From: Endozoicomonas sp. OPT23
GTDB taxonomy: Bacteria > Pseudomonadota > Gammaproteobacteria > Pseudomonadales > Endozoicomonadaceae
Reading direction: 5' to 3'
Assembly: GCF_009653635.1 (NCBI RefSeq)
Contig: NZ_PPFD01000002.1
Location: 186,001 to 250,000 of the forward strand
DNA length: 64,000 bases
Below the pieces are notes generated by a model that had not been told where the DNA came from, did not search any database, and was given only the letters and a program-made list of their open reading frames with translations. Of this stretch, positions 19,510 through 28,862 are shown piece after piece; the stretch's first letter is position 1; the number at the start of each line of letters is the position of its first letter. The translations under genes and the position numbers were made by a program.

Positions 19510-19527
19510 GGGCAGACCTTTTTAAAT

Positions 19528-19703
19528 GCTTAAGAGGCTGTTTGAAAAGTATCTGTCCTACGGCGGTCACAGTAAATTGGTCTAAAAGTGTGCTTTTGTT
19601 CGTCAAATAGCCAGCTATTATCCTCTCAAAACCGCATTTCTATCCTCAATTTCCTGCAATCCTCGCTACGCTACGGACGATACTTATCAAACAGCCTCTA
19701 AGC
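19528..19703. mobile_element. MITE-like element with terminal inverted repeats
   Basis: About 176 bp bounded by inverted repeats: left GCTTAAGAGGCTGTTTGA (from 19528), right TCAAACAGCCTCTAAGC (to 19703), with similarity continuing inward through AAGTATC and GTCC. The inside holds no gene. Size, long imperfect terminal repeats and location in the tolC/cupin intergenic region fit a non-autonomous miniature transposable element. A target duplication is not clear. Confidence 0.65.
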
Positions 19704-19833
19704 TTTTTGGTTTATTTTGTGTATTTATGGTGTTTGTTGAATATGAACCAAATCTAAGTCAATAGTATTACTTTTAATCTGGAGCTGTTCTTCCGACCCT
19801 TGGTAAACAAGTGTAAACTCAAGTCGTTCACCC

Positions 19834-19862
19834 TTGAGTTACCTGCTATACCTGACCATTAT
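19834..19862 (+). promoter_or_regulatory. Candidate tolC promoter
   Basis: TTGAGT (19834-19839) and CATTAT (19857-19862) are separated by 17 bases, a fair sigma-70 match about 95 bases before tolC. The -35 box is embedded in a small inverted repeat, ACTCAAG (19817) with CTTGAGT (19833), which could be an operator. Confidence 0.4.
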
Positions 19863-19956
19863 TGCTCAATTAAAGCCTGCCTTCTGGCTCAGAGAAATAA
19901 TGTGAAATGCTAACTCTGAACTGCATTTCCCTTTAGACATTTAAGGAACTGGAGAT

Positions 19957-21324
19957 ATGCCGCGATTCTATCGTAACGGTTTTCTGTTGGCTGCCCTGAC
20001 AAGCACAATTATGAGTGCTCAGGCTGCAACGACAGAATACAACCTGCTGGACGTTTATAACCTGGCACTGAAAAATGATGCCCAGCTGGCAGCAGCCCAG
20101 GCCGATAAAATGGCATCTCTGGAAGGTTCAGTTCAGGCGCGTTCTCAATTGCTGCCTACAGTAGCTGTGACTGGTCAAACTCAGTACAACAAAATCGAAT
20201 CTGTTAGCCCTTTTAATGGCAAATCTAAGGATGATTACAATTCTACCTCTTGGAGTGCGAGCCTAACTCAGCCTCTGTTCAATCTTTCAAGCTGGTTTAG
20301 CTATGATGCAGCTAAATTTAACAGTACAAAAGCTGAGCTGGATTTTGCAGTGAAACAGCAGGACCTTATTCTTCGAGTGGCTGATGCCTACTTTAAAGTT
20401 TTGAAGTCAGAAGACAGCCTGATTACTGCAAAAGCTCAGGAAAAGGCGGTTAAACAACAGCTAGACCAGGCACGTGAACGTTACAAAGTTGGTCTGATTC
20501 CTGAAACTGATGTTTTGGAAGCTAAAGCCAGTTACGACTCCGCTCGTGTAGGCCGTATCGATGCTGAAAATGGTGTTGCTGTCTCTTATGAAGCCCTGCG
20601 TACCATTACCAATAAACAGATCAGTGATATTGGTAAGCTGAATAAGAAAATGCCTGTGATGAATCCAACCCCTTCCAGCAGTGAAGAATGGGTTTCCAGC
20701 GCATTAAAGAACAGTATCCAGTTGGCTGCTGTACGAGAAGGCTTAAATGCAGCTAATAGCAATATCAAAGCTAAAAAGTCTGGCCATGCTCCGACAGTCG
20801 ATGCTTTTGTGAACTATCAGGACAGCACAAGGTCGCAAGGACGAGGTACAGAAAATGATGCTACTGTCGCTGGCGTGAAATTCACCCTGCCTCTGTTCAC
20901 CGGTGGAGCAACCAGCTCACAAGTTCGTCAGGCTACCTACCAGTACGAATCTGCCCAGCAGAACTACGACAATGCTCTGCGTACTGTTTACGCAGGTACT
21001 CGTAACCTGCACCGTACGATTAATTCTGACGTAGCCAAGGTTGATGCCCGTTGTCAGGGTATTGTCTCTTCCGAGAGTGCGATGAAGGCTACTCAGAGCG
21101 GTTATGAAGTAGGTACTCGTAATATCACTGACGTACTGAACGCTCAGAATGCCCTGTTCTCAGCCCAGAGTAACTACCTGAATGCCCGTTACGATTACAT
21201 CGTAAATACGCTGAAGTTGAAGCAGACGGTGGGTACCCTGAGCCCTCAGGACCTGACCGATCTGAACGGCTGGATTGTTTCTTCTGAAGAAATCTCCATC
21301 CCTGCCAAGTGTCGTGCCAAGTAA
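19957..21324 (+). CDS. tolC: TolC-family outer-membrane efflux channel
   Basis: 455 residues. A signal peptide at about 1-23 ends at QAATTEYNL. Two tandem OEP repeats follow, each with long coiled-coil helices (ADAYFKVLKSEDSLITA in the first, DARCQGIVSSESAMKATQSG in the second). TolC forms the trimeric exit duct for tripartite pumps and type I secretion. AAGGAACTGGAG lies just before the ATG. Because the RND operon at 7.5-11.7 kb lacks its own channel, this protein is a plausible partner. Confidence 0.93.
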   Translation: MPRFYRNGFLLAALTSTIMSAQAATTEYNLLDVYNLALKNDAQLAAAQADKMASLEGSVQARSQLLPTVAVTGQTQYNKIESVSPFNGKSKDDYNSTSWSASLTQPLFNLSSWFSYDAAKFNSTKAELDFAVKQQDLILRVADAYFKVLKSEDSLITAKAQEKAVKQQLDQARERYKVGLIPETDVLEAKASYDSARVGRIDAENGVAVSYEALRTITNKQISDIGKLNKKMPVMNPTPSSSEEWVSSALKNSIQLAAVREGLNAANSNIKAKKSGHAPTVDAFVNYQDSTRSQGRGTENDATVAGVKFTLPLFTGGATSSQVRQATYQYESAQQNYDNALRTVYAGTRNLHRTINSDVAKVDARCQGIVSSESAMKATQSGYEVGTRNITDVLNAQNALFSAQSNYLNARYDYIVNTLKLKQTVGTLSPQDLTDLNGWIVSSEEISIPAKCRAK

Positions 21325-21337
21325 GCGCGGTACTTTT

Positions 21338-21366
21338 AAAACGGGTCACTGATGTGGCCCGTTTTT
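21338..21366 (+). terminator. Terminator of tolC
   Basis: Stem AAACGGGTCAC / GTGGCCCGTTT around a TGAT loop, followed by T-rich sequence. A-rich sequence on the other side makes it likely to work in both directions between convergent tolC and waaA. Confidence 0.85.
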
Positions 21367-21370
21367 GTAT

Positions 21371-22654
21371 TTATACCTTTAAGGTTTTCTGCACCAGATT
21401 AAGCAGCTCTTGCAAAGCACCTCGATTACTCTCAACAAAAATCTTTCCTTTCTCACCCATGCTATTTCTGAGATCAGAAGATGCCAGAAGCTCTGATGCC
21501 TGTTCAGCAAGCTCGTTAGAAGACTGAACCAGTTTCATACCACCACTGCTCACTAATTCCTGACTGATTTCATTGAAGTTGAAAATACTTGGTCCGGATA
21601 AAACAGGAGTGCCCAACGCTGCCGGTTCCAGCATATTGTGACCGCCATTCTCGACCAGACTGCCGCCAACAAAAGCCAGATCAGCCGTTGCATAGAGCTT
21701 CATCAGTTCGCCCATGGTGTCGCCCAGAATAACCTGGGTTTCAGGAGTGGTTTCACTGGTTTGACTGTGACGAATGGCAGATAGATTATTACCTTCAATT
21801 AACTGGAACACCTGATTGAAGCGCTCAGGGTGTCGTGGAACCAGAACCAGCAAAGCGTCTTTATTTTTAGCGAGTACTTGCTTAAAAGCGGCAATGACCT
21901 GCTCGTCCTCACCCTGATGAGTACTGGCTGCGATCAGGATGTCCCGCTTTCGTTCAGCACCTGTTTCCCAACGCTTTCTTAACTCATTCGCCTGACGGTG
22001 AATTTCTGAATCAACCGTAATATCAAATTTAACGCTGCCTGTGATGCGTAGCTGTTTATCCGTCAGTCCAAGCTGTTTGAAACGTTCGCCGTCAGTGCTG
22101 TTTTGACAGGCGACTAATGTAATCTGTTCCATCATCTGGCGAGTCAAACCACCCAGCTTGCCATAACCCTTTGCAGACTTTTCAGAGAGGCGGGCATTGG
22201 CAATAACAATGGGAATGTTTCGTTTGTGGCAGGCGGCTACAGTATTCGGCCATAGCTCTGTTTCCATCATCAGGGCAAGTGTTGGGCGAATACGGTTTAA
22301 AAAGCGACTCTGAACATCAGGGAGATCATAGGGGCAGTAAACATGGTGAACCGTGTCGCCATACAGTGCCTTAACTCTGTCTGAACCGGTAGGCGTCATG
22401 GTTGTGACTACAAACTGGTGATTCGGGTAGAGTGCCATCAGCTGTTTCACCATAGGCGCGCTGGCAATGGTCTCTCCCACAGACACTGAATGAACCCAGA
22501 TCACCGGTTTGTTATCGGGCAAGGCTTTAATAAATGCGAAACGTTCGCACCAGCGTTTATGGTAGGCGGGAGCTTTTCGACCTCTGAGATACATTTTCAG
22601 AAGCACCAGTGGCACGGCCAAGTACAGCAGGAACGAGTAAATTATTCGACTCAT
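21371..22654 (-). CDS. waaA: 3-deoxy-D-manno-octulosonic acid (Kdo) transferase
   Basis: 427 residues, normal for WaaA/KdtA (GT30). An N-terminal membrane anchor (IIYSFLLYLAVPLVLLKMYL) is followed by the acceptor-binding domain with WVHSVSVGE and MMETELWPN, and the donor domain with GGSLVENGGHNMLEPAALG. It transfers Kdo from CMP-Kdo to lipid IVA at the inner face of the inner membrane, the first step of LPS core assembly. Transcribed alone. Confidence 0.97.
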   Translation of the reverse strand: MSRIIYSFLLYLAVPLVLLKMYLRGRKAPAYHKRWCERFAFIKALPDNKPVIWVHSVSVGETIASAPMVKQLMALYPNHQFVVTTMTPTGSDRVKALYGDTVHHVYCPYDLPDVQSRFLNRIRPTLALMMETELWPNTVAACHKRNIPIVIANARLSEKSAKGYGKLGGLTRQMMEQITLVACQNSTDGERFKQLGLTDKQLRITGSVKFDITVDSEIHRQANELRKRWETGAERKRDILIAASTHQGEDEQVIAAFKQVLAKNKDALLVLVPRHPERFNQVFQLIEGNNLSAIRHSQTSETTPETQVILGDTMGELMKLYATADLAFVGGSLVENGGHNMLEPAALGTPVLSGPSIFNFNEISQELVSSGGMKLVQSSNELAEQASELLASSDLRNSMGEKGKIFVESNRGALQELLNLVQKTLKV

Positions 22655-22815
22655 GAAGCGGGCTATTTACCGAAACAGGATTGATCAGGCTATGTTACCA
22701 GATAGAACGAAGATGGTTCAGATATGAGCCGTTTTGCACTCGGCAAGCATGAGCAGAGCTTGCAAATAGCCTCTGATCACTATTCACTACGCCAGCTTTT
22801 ATCTGGTATCCATTT

Positions 22816-22878
22816 ATGAGCAAACCCAGGAAAAACAAACCCAAGAACAGTGCCAATGACATTTTCAAAGACCAGTAA
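22816..22878 (+). CDS. Possible 20-codon leader ORF overlapping the cobQ start
   Basis: ATG 22816 opens a 20-residue basic peptide ([20 protein letters not shown]) that ends at TAA 22876-22878, inside cobQ in another frame. It has no strong ribosome site and no known family. It could be chance or a translational leader of cobQ. Confidence 0.2.
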   Translation: MSKPRKNKPKNSANDIFKDQ

Positions 22879-24343
22879 GACCCTGATGGTGCAGGGAACC
22901 ACCAGTGATGCCGGAAAGAGTGCTCTGGTGACAGGCTTGTGCCGTGTGTTCAAGCGGCGTGGTATTTCTGTTGCGCCGTTTAAACCACAGAATATGGCGT
23001 TGAACAGTGCTGTTACTCAGGATGGCGGTGAGATTGGCCGGGCTCAGGCTTTACAGGCAGAAGCAGCGGGTTTAGAGCCTCATACGGATATGAACCCGGT
23101 TCTGTTAAAACCAAATACAGACGTTGGTGCCCAAGTGATTGTTCAGGGGCAAGCTATTGGTGAGATGAATGCTGTTTCCTATCACGAATACAAACCCAGA
23201 GTGATGAAAGCTGTGCTGGAATCCTGGCAGCGGCTTACTGATCAATACGACAGCGTGTTGGTAGAGGGGGCAGGCAGCCCGGCAGAGATCAATCTCAGGG
23301 ATCGTGATATTGCCAATATGGGTTTTGCCGAAAAAGCAGACTGCCCGGTGATCATTATTGCCGACATCGATAAAGGCGGTGTCTTCGCTCATTTATACGG
23401 CACGCTTAAGTTGTTGTCAGAGTCTGAACAGAATCGAGTTGCTGGCTTTGTAATTAACCGTTTTCGTGGTGATATCAAACTGCTTGAGTCAGGCCTCGAC
23501 TGGCTGGAAGAAACAACCGGAAAGCCAGTACTGGGTGTTCTTCCTTACCTTCATGGCCTGCATCTGGAAGCAGAAGACGCGGTTGAATCTCAACAGGTAA
23601 AACAGTCCGACAATAATATTCTCAATGTTGCCGTGCCGATTCTGACAAGAGTCAGCAATCACACAGACTTCGACCCGTTAAGGCTTCATCCCGATGTAAA
23701 CCTGCAATTGGTCAGAAAGGGGCAGCCTATTCCCGCCTGTGATCTCATTATTATACCTGGCACCAAGAATACCCGGACTGACCTGAACTTCCTCCGTGAA
23801 AACGGTTGGGACGAGGACATTCAAAAGCATCTTCGCTATGGCGGCAAACTAATGGGGGTCTGTGGTGGCTACCAGATGCTGGGGCAGTTTATACATGACC
23901 CTGAAGGTATTGAGAGCGAAAGTGGCAGTTCATCGGGTTTAGGGTATCTGGACTTTGAGACAACGATGGTTCGAAAGAAAACCCTGAAGCAAGTAAAGGG
24001 CAAACTGACCTTTCCGGGCAAACAACCAGTGACGGTTACCGGTTATGAAATACATGCTGGTGAGACAAGCGGTACAGCATTAGAACAGCCTTTAATAAGA
24101 CTGTTAGAAGGCAGTGATGACGTTGATGGTGTGCTGTCTGCTGATGAGCAAATTTTTGGCTCTTATCTTCACGGGATATTTGAAACGGCTGAAGCTTGTG
24201 AAGAGATTTTAGTCTGGGCAGGTAAAAAACATAAATCCGAGACAGATTATCGAAGCCTGAAAGAAGAAGGCATTGATCGTATGGCGGATGCTGTCGAGCA
24301 GAACCTGAACATGAATAAAATTATGAATTTAATCAATATCTGA
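22850..24343 (+). CDS. cobQ: Adenosylcobyric acid synthase (glutamine-hydrolysing)
   Basis: 497 residues. The N-terminal P-loop domain ([19 protein letters not shown], about 14-32; [13 protein letters not shown]) precedes a class I glutamine amidotransferase domain with the nucleophile in [10 protein letters not shown]. CobQ/CbiP amidates four side chains of adenosylcobyrinic acid diamide in the cytoplasm. The start is GTG 22850 or ATG 22856; neither has a strong ribosome site. No cobalamin riboswitch is visible upstream, unlike the two other B12 units here. Confidence 0.96.
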   Translation: MPMTFSKTSKTLMVQGTTSDAGKSALVTGLCRVFKRRGISVAPFKPQNMALNSAVTQDGGEIGRAQALQAEAAGLEPHTDMNPVLLKPNTDVGAQVIVQGQAIGEMNAVSYHEYKPRVMKAVLESWQRLTDQYDSVLVEGAGSPAEINLRDRDIANMGFAEKADCPVIIIADIDKGGVFAHLYGTLKLLSESEQNRVAGFVINRFRGDIKLLESGLDWLEETTGKPVLGVLPYLHGLHLEAEDAVESQQVKQSDNNILNVAVPILTRVSNHTDFDPLRLHPDVNLQLVRKGQPIPACDLIIIPGTKNTRTDLNFLRENGWDEDIQKHLRYGGKLMGVCGGYQMLGQFIHDPEGIESESGSSSGLGYLDFETTMVRKKTLKQVKGKLTFPGKQPVTVTGYEIHAGETSGTALEQPLIRLLEGSDDVDGVLSADEQIFGSYLHGIFETAEACEEILVWAGKKHKSETDYRSLKEEGIDRMADAVEQNLNMNKIMNLINI

Positions 24344-24489
24344 AGATTACAGGCTATACCCTAGTTGAACATCATGACATTATTGCGCCCATAATAATCC
24401 GACAGGTGTCGATTGTTTAACTTCACGAAATACCAGTTGTGTCACTGACAACAAAAAAGATACGACTGGAGGTAGCAGGAAGCTAGAAG

Positions 24490-24873
24490 ATGAACCATAC
24501 CCAGTTTGCAATTAATTCTATTGGCAAAAATATTAATTCTTTGATGAAGATCTCCTCCTTCATCGGTCGTTCAAAGAATTATCATTACGTAATCGCCTGT
24601 GTCAGCTGCAGTGTTGGCTCAGCCCTTCTGGCATCGGGGATTGTGCTGGGGGCAAATGTAAACCTGGTCGCTTCACTGGGTGGGGCTATCATCGCTTACG
24701 CATTCACTATCTATTCTGCTTTCGGCGCCCGAGCTTGTGAGAACCAGCTTAGCCAGATTCAGGTGCTCGAAAAAGAGATGGAAGTAGGTCGTCGTGAGCT
24801 TCAGATTTTGGCTAGCAAGGTGTCTCGAAATAGTATGTCCAAAAAACCTGCTGCTGTAGGCTCTGCTGCCTGA
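24490..24873 (+). CDS. Small membrane protein of unknown function
   Basis: 127 residues. Two hydrophobic segments (about 36-55 and 57-78) are followed by a charged helix likely to coil (SQIQVLEKEMEVGRRELQIL) and a Lys/Ala-rich tail. GGAGG and AGGAAGC lie before the ATG, so it is probably expressed. I do not recognise a family. It sits between cobQ and a cob(I)alamin adenosyltransferase, but nothing in the sequence links it to B12. Confidence 0.65.
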   Translation: MNHTQFAINSIGKNINSLMKISSFIGRSKNYHYVIACVSCSVGSALLASGIVLGANVNLVASLGGAIIAYAFTIYSAFGARACENQLSQIQVLEKEMEVGRRELQILASKVSRNSMSKKPAAVGSAA

Positions 24874-24931
24874 TCTGCTATTCTTGCCCGAGTCTTTCAA
24901 AATAGAAAAACAAGCTCGGGCAATAACCGCA

Positions 24932-25522
24932 ATGACCAAAGAACGTAAAGGCTATCGCCTGACCAAGATCTACACCCGTACTGGTGATAAAGGCACGACC
25001 AGTATTGCCGGTGGTGAAAAAGTATCCAAGACCGACCCTCGTATCGAAGCCATCGGCACCGTTGATGAGCTCAACAGCTGGATGGGCATGCTTCTGCACT
25101 CCCTGAAAAAATTCGGTGATTTATCTGAAAGCCAGTATCAGCAAGTGTTTGACATTCAACACCGATTGTTTGATGTTGGCGGCGAGCTGGCTATGCCGGG
25201 CTACCAACTGGTTCAGGCAGAACATACTCAGGCACTGGAAACCCTGATTGATGAACTCAACGAACCTCTGCCTTCTCTGAAAAACTTTACCCTCCCTGGT
25301 GGAGGTGAGTCAGCCTGTCATAGTCATATGGTTCGTACGGTATCCCGACGGGCAGAACGCTGTGTGATTGTACTGAAAGAGTCTGGTGCTGAAATTAATG
25401 CGCCATTGATGACGTTTCTCAACCGCCTTTCAGATGTTATGTATGTTCTGTCACGGCACTGTGCACGGCAGAATGAAGGTGAAGTCTTGTGGCAGGCATC
25501 TTCCGTAAACAAATCTGAATAA
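24932..25522 (+). CDS. Cob(I)alamin adenosyltransferase, PduO type
   Basis: 196 residues from ATG 24932; an upstream in-frame TTG (24884) is less likely. It has the PduO-type signature KIYTRTGDKGTTS near the N-terminus, the conserved GTVDELNSWMG, and RTVSRRAERCV in the C-terminal helix. It transfers the adenosyl group of ATP to cob(I)alamin. A 7-bp inverted repeat GCCCGAG/CTCGGGC (24886-24921) lies just before the start and could hinder or tune expression. A second, unrelated type (CobO) is encoded at 32302, so the window has two adenosyltransferases. Confidence 0.93.
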   Translation: MTKERKGYRLTKIYTRTGDKGTTSIAGGEKVSKTDPRIEAIGTVDELNSWMGMLLHSLKKFGDLSESQYQQVFDIQHRLFDVGGELAMPGYQLVQAEHTQALETLIDELNEPLPSLKNFTLPGGGESACHSHMVRTVSRRAERCVIVLKESGAEINAPLMTFLNRLSDVMYVLSRHCARQNEGEVLWQASSVNKSE

Positions 25523-25591
25523 GACTCAGGGTATATCCTTAGCGCAAAAGATTAGTGCTTTGATATTCCCCCTCGTTTATTATATCCGCCT

Positions 25592-25895
25592 CTTTGCAAG
25601 TGACCTGACAGGGCAAGCCCTGTCAGCCTGTTTGTTTTATACACAAGCAGGAGGGAACCGGATGAAAATCCCGGACTGTACCCGCAACTGTAACGGAAGA
25701 GTTCACAGCGTATTACCACTGACCAGTGCATGGTAAGTAGACAGACAGAAGAGTTTTCATGGTTATTTGCCCGCCTGCGGCGGGCAAATAACCAATAATA
25801 ATTCTATAACATCTGTCTCCATACTTGATGCATATAGCGTCGGGAAGGTTGTTGATGAACGATGACGCCGAAGTCAGGATACCTGCCTTGCAAAG
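25592..25895 (+). promoter_or_regulatory. Cobalamin riboswitch upstream of btuF-btuB
   Basis: The conserved B12 aptamer pieces appear in order: GAGGGAACCGGATGAAAATC, ACCCGCAACTGTAA, CCACTG, CGGGAAGG, and GAAGTCAGGATACCTGCC. The closing P1 helix is perfect over nine pairs: CTTTGCAAG (25592-25600) with CTTGCAAAG (25887-25895). An unusually long 15-bp hairpin (25761-25793) extends a peripheral region. Bases 25896-26005 form the expression platform, with a CCGGAC/GTCCGG hairpin. When cobalamin binds, expression of the uptake operon should fall. Confidence 0.93.
25761..25793 (+). repeat. 15-bp perfect hairpin inside the riboswitch (repeat copy 2)
   Basis: GGTTATTTGCCCGCC and its exact complement flank a TGC loop. 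The tail that follows (AATAATAATTCTATAAC, then CTGTCT) partly resembles the tails of the hairpin repeats at 6401 and 40277. It lies between the CCACTG and GGGAAGG segments of the aptamer, within outer pairing of AGACAGA (about 25739) with TCTGTCT (25812). Confidence 0.6.
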
Positions 25896-26005
25896 CCACC
25901 ATAGACCGGGCGGGTAACCTGGCGGTTGGGGATACTCTCTCCTTTTTCCGGACGTTGTCCGGTGCCGTTTAACGCCCTGAAGAAAACTTAATCAGAGATT
26001 TCAGG

Positions 26006-26944
26006 GTGAGACGTTTCTTTCTGCTCAGCGCAATACTTCTGTTACTGACAGCGACTGTTCAAGCGGGTCAGAGAAAACCTGTGTGCGTGCTGGACGACAG
26101 TAAAAGAACACTTTGTCTCGATAAGCCCGCTCGAAAAATTATCAGCCTTTCCCCTGGTTCAACCGAGCTACTGTTTGCAGCAGGTGCAGGCCAATTTGTG
26201 ATTGCTGTGGATAAAAACAGCAACTATCCGCTTTCGGTAAAAAAGCTCCCCAGTGTTGGTGGTCATAAAAGCGTTAATGTCGAAGCGATTCTGGGTATGC
26301 AGCCTGACCTCATAGTGGTTTGGAGCAGTGGCAGCAGTGATCGGGTTATTCGCAAGATAGAAGCCTTGGGGCTTAATACTCTGCATCTTGATGCCAAAGA
26401 GTTTGATCAAATCGGCTCTGCCATACAGAAACTCGCTATTCTCGCAGGTACAGAAAAAGCAGCGCAGAAATCAATCAAACAGTTCAATAAAAGGTTGTCG
26501 GCATTAAACGAAAAATACAGCTCAAAAGAGACTGTGACTGTTTTCTATGAAGTCTGGCGCGATCCTCTATTGACCATCAATGGCGACCAGCTGATCAGCA
26601 AAACCATAAAGCTTTGCGGTGGCCATAATATTTTCTCGGAAGCAGTAGTTCTTGTTCCAACAGTGAGTAAGGAAGTGCTGTTTGCCCGTAATCCGGAAGT
26701 CATTCTGGGTTCTGAACATCAGAAAAGTAACCGTGATTCGCTGCGAGAATACTGGCAGCAATTTTCCAGCCTGACCGCTGTTAAACGACAACAGATCTAC
26801 ACCGTACCGGCCGACCTGATTTCCAGACCCACACCCAGGTTGTTGGAAGCTGCAGAGCAGGTGTGCCAGATATTCCAATCAGTAAGAAATGCCCGTGAAG
26901 AGGCAGTCACCAACAATAAAACACACTCGGATGAGAAGGCTTAA
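26006..26944 (+). CDS. btuF: Cobalamin ABC transporter substrate-binding protein
   Basis: 312 residues. The start is GTG 26006, followed by a signal peptide (RRFFLLSAILLLLTATVQAG). The mature part has the periplasmic binding fold typical of BtuF/FhuD, with ISLSPGSTELLFAAGAG at about 46-62 and the conserved PDLIVVW. It captures B12 in the periplasm. It is the first gene behind the cobalamin riboswitch and ends 3 bases before btuB. No btuC/btuD permease or ATPase genes are in the window, so they must lie elsewhere. Confidence 0.9.
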   Translation: MRRFFLLSAILLLLTATVQAGQRKPVCVLDDSKRTLCLDKPARKIISLSPGSTELLFAAGAGQFVIAVDKNSNYPLSVKKLPSVGGHKSVNVEAILGMQPDLIVVWSSGSSDRVIRKIEALGLNTLHLDAKEFDQIGSAIQKLAILAGTEKAAQKSIKQFNKRLSALNEKYSSKETVTVFYEVWRDPLLTINGDQLISKTIKLCGGHNIFSEAVVLVPTVSKEVLFARNPEVILGSEHQKSNRDSLREYWQQFSSLTAVKRQQIYTVPADLISRPTPRLLEAAEQVCQIFQSVRNAREEAVTNNKTHSDEKA

Positions 26945-26947
26945 ACC

Positions 26948-28852
26948 GTGAGCGAAAATAGACGTACATTTTCTAAACACCCTCTGGCTATTGTAACGGC
27001 TGCTGTTATCAGTGCCGCTGCAGGCATGGCGCAGGCTGAAGAAGCTATTAAACTGGATAGTGTTGTTGTTACTGCTTCCAGAACAGCCCAGAGCATTGAT
27101 GAAACACTGGCTCCGGTGACTGTTATTACTCGTCAGGATATTGAGCGTAAGCAGGCTACGTCCGTGACTGAACTGTTGTCTACTGTTCCGGGAGTCAGTG
27201 TGACAACCAATGGTGGGCCAGGTTCAAGATCATCGGTTTCTATACGAGGAACAGTATCAAGACAGACTTTGGTTCTTGTTGATGGGCAGCGAATTAATAG
27301 TGCCACCAGTGGTGAAGCAAGTTTTCAATACCTAGATCCAGATCAGATTGAAAAAATTGAGGTGGTTAGAGGGCCTAGGTCAAGTTTGTACGGTGCTGAT
27401 GCTTTAGGTGGTGTTATTCAGATTTTTACCCGTAATGGTCTGGGTAAACCATCTCTCAGAGTCCGAGCAGGCACTGGTAGCCGTAAAACAAACGAACTTG
27501 GCGTTAGCTACGGTGGAACAGTAGATAAAACAAAGTTTTTCGTAGGGGCAAACCTTTTTGAAACAGCAGGTTATAACTTTTCCAACAAGGATGGCTATAT
27601 TTCTCAGAAAGGAGCTAATCTGGATGATGATGCGTACCGGAATAAATCTATAAATGCCAGTCTCTCTCATGAGTATGATTTTGGTCTGGAAGTTGGAGTT
27701 AAAGCTTCTCATAGACAAGGTAAGAATGAATTCGACAATAGTACTACGGACTATTATCACCAGCAGTTTAAAGCCAGTATTTTAAGCCTTCATGCATCAT
27801 TGCCTATTAATGATCTTGTAACCTCAAGATTTGATGCAGGTTATTCAAATAATGAAGCAACAGACTATATTTCTGGTCGAAAAGATGATCTTTTTGGTAC
27901 AAGCAGAATATCTGCATCTTTGCTGAATGATATTTTTTGGGCTGATAACCAGATGCTCACAGCTGGTGTCGACTATTACAAAGATAAAATTGATACAACA
28001 GACAAATTTGAAAATAAATCTGGTAAAAAAGAAAACTCTCGCTATAACTATGCTGCATTTGTACAGAACCAGTCGTCTTTTGATTCAAGTGATTTTCTGA
28101 TCTCCCTGAGATCAGATAAAAGTGAAGTATATGGCTCAAACCTCACGGGTAATGTTTCTTTTGGAATTGAGTTGCCAAGGAATATGCGTGTGATTGCTTC
28201 CTATGGTAAAGCATTTAGAGCACCTACTTTTAATGATCTGTATTTCCCAAAAACAACATACCCTTCTGGCTATAAATATGTGGGTAACCCAGATGTAAAG
28301 CCAGAGAAAGCGGATAACTACGATCTGGAATTACGTGGTAAAACAGGCTTATTTAACTGGTCTGCCGTACTGTTCGAAAACAATATAGAAGACTTAATTG
28401 CAACAGAACCAGGCTCTGATGGTTTTAATACTCCTACCAATATTAATAAAGCAAAAATTCGTGGACTTGAATTATCTCTAAGTGTGCATATCAAAGAATG
28501 GACTTTGAATACTTCATACTCACTAGTGGACCCTAAGGATACTGAAACTGATAAGGTGTTAGCTAAACGAGCTAAACAACAGTTTGCTTTTGATGCTGAC
28601 CGAGCGTTTGGTAAGTTGTCTGTAGGTGGTACTTTAAGAGCTCAGAGTGACTCCTACACGAACAGTAGTAACACTCAAGAACTTGCTGGCTTCGCCACTG
28701 TAGATTTTAGAAGCGCTTATAAGTTTGATAACGAGTTGAAGGTTGAAGTGAAATTGGTTAATGCTCTTGATAAGTCTTATCAGACTGCAAAGGGCTACAC
28801 GGCTGAACCACGCGGCACATTTGTAACCTTCATCTGGACCCCACAACTCTAA
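26948..28852 (+). CDS. btuB: TonB-dependent outer-membrane cobalamin receptor
   Basis: 634 residues from GTG 26948. The order is signal peptide (cleavage near GMAQAEEA), TonB-box-like LDSVVVTAS, plug domain with IRGTVSRQTLVLVDGQRIN and RGPRSSLYGADALGGVIQIF, then a 22-strand barrel ending in a C-terminal aromatic region (TFVTFIWTPQL). Size and plug match BtuB. It imports corrinoids using TonB energy. Control by the upstream riboswitch supports B12 as substrate. Codon usage in the barrel is more AT-rich than in neighbouring genes. Confidence 0.93.
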   Translation: MSENRRTFSKHPLAIVTAAVISAAAGMAQAEEAIKLDSVVVTASRTAQSIDETLAPVTVITRQDIERKQATSVTELLSTVPGVSVTTNGGPGSRSSVSIRGTVSRQTLVLVDGQRINSATSGEASFQYLDPDQIEKIEVVRGPRSSLYGADALGGVIQIFTRNGLGKPSLRVRAGTGSRKTNELGVSYGGTVDKTKFFVGANLFETAGYNFSNKDGYISQKGANLDDDAYRNKSINASLSHEYDFGLEVGVKASHRQGKNEFDNSTTDYYHQQFKASILSLHASLPINDLVTSRFDAGYSNNEATDYISGRKDDLFGTSRISASLLNDIFWADNQMLTAGVDYYKDKIDTTDKFENKSGKKENSRYNYAAFVQNQSSFDSSDFLISLRSDKSEVYGSNLTGNVSFGIELPRNMRVIASYGKAFRAPTFNDLYFPKTTYPSGYKYVGNPDVKPEKADNYDLELRGKTGLFNWSAVLFENNIEDLIATEPGSDGFNTPTNINKAKIRGLELSLSVHIKEWTLNTSYSLVDPKDTETDKVLAKRAKQQFAFDADRAFGKLSVGGTLRAQSDSYTNSSNTQELAGFATVDFRSAYKFDNELKVEVKLVNALDKSYQTAKGYTAEPRGTFVTFIWTPQL

Positions 28853-28862
28853 CGGCCTAACC

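Noticed and set aside
25761-25793. Hairpin read as a simple terminator before btuF
   Set aside because: It lies inside the aptamer, upstream of the conserved GAAGTCAGGA segment and of the P1 closing strand, and lacks a U tract.
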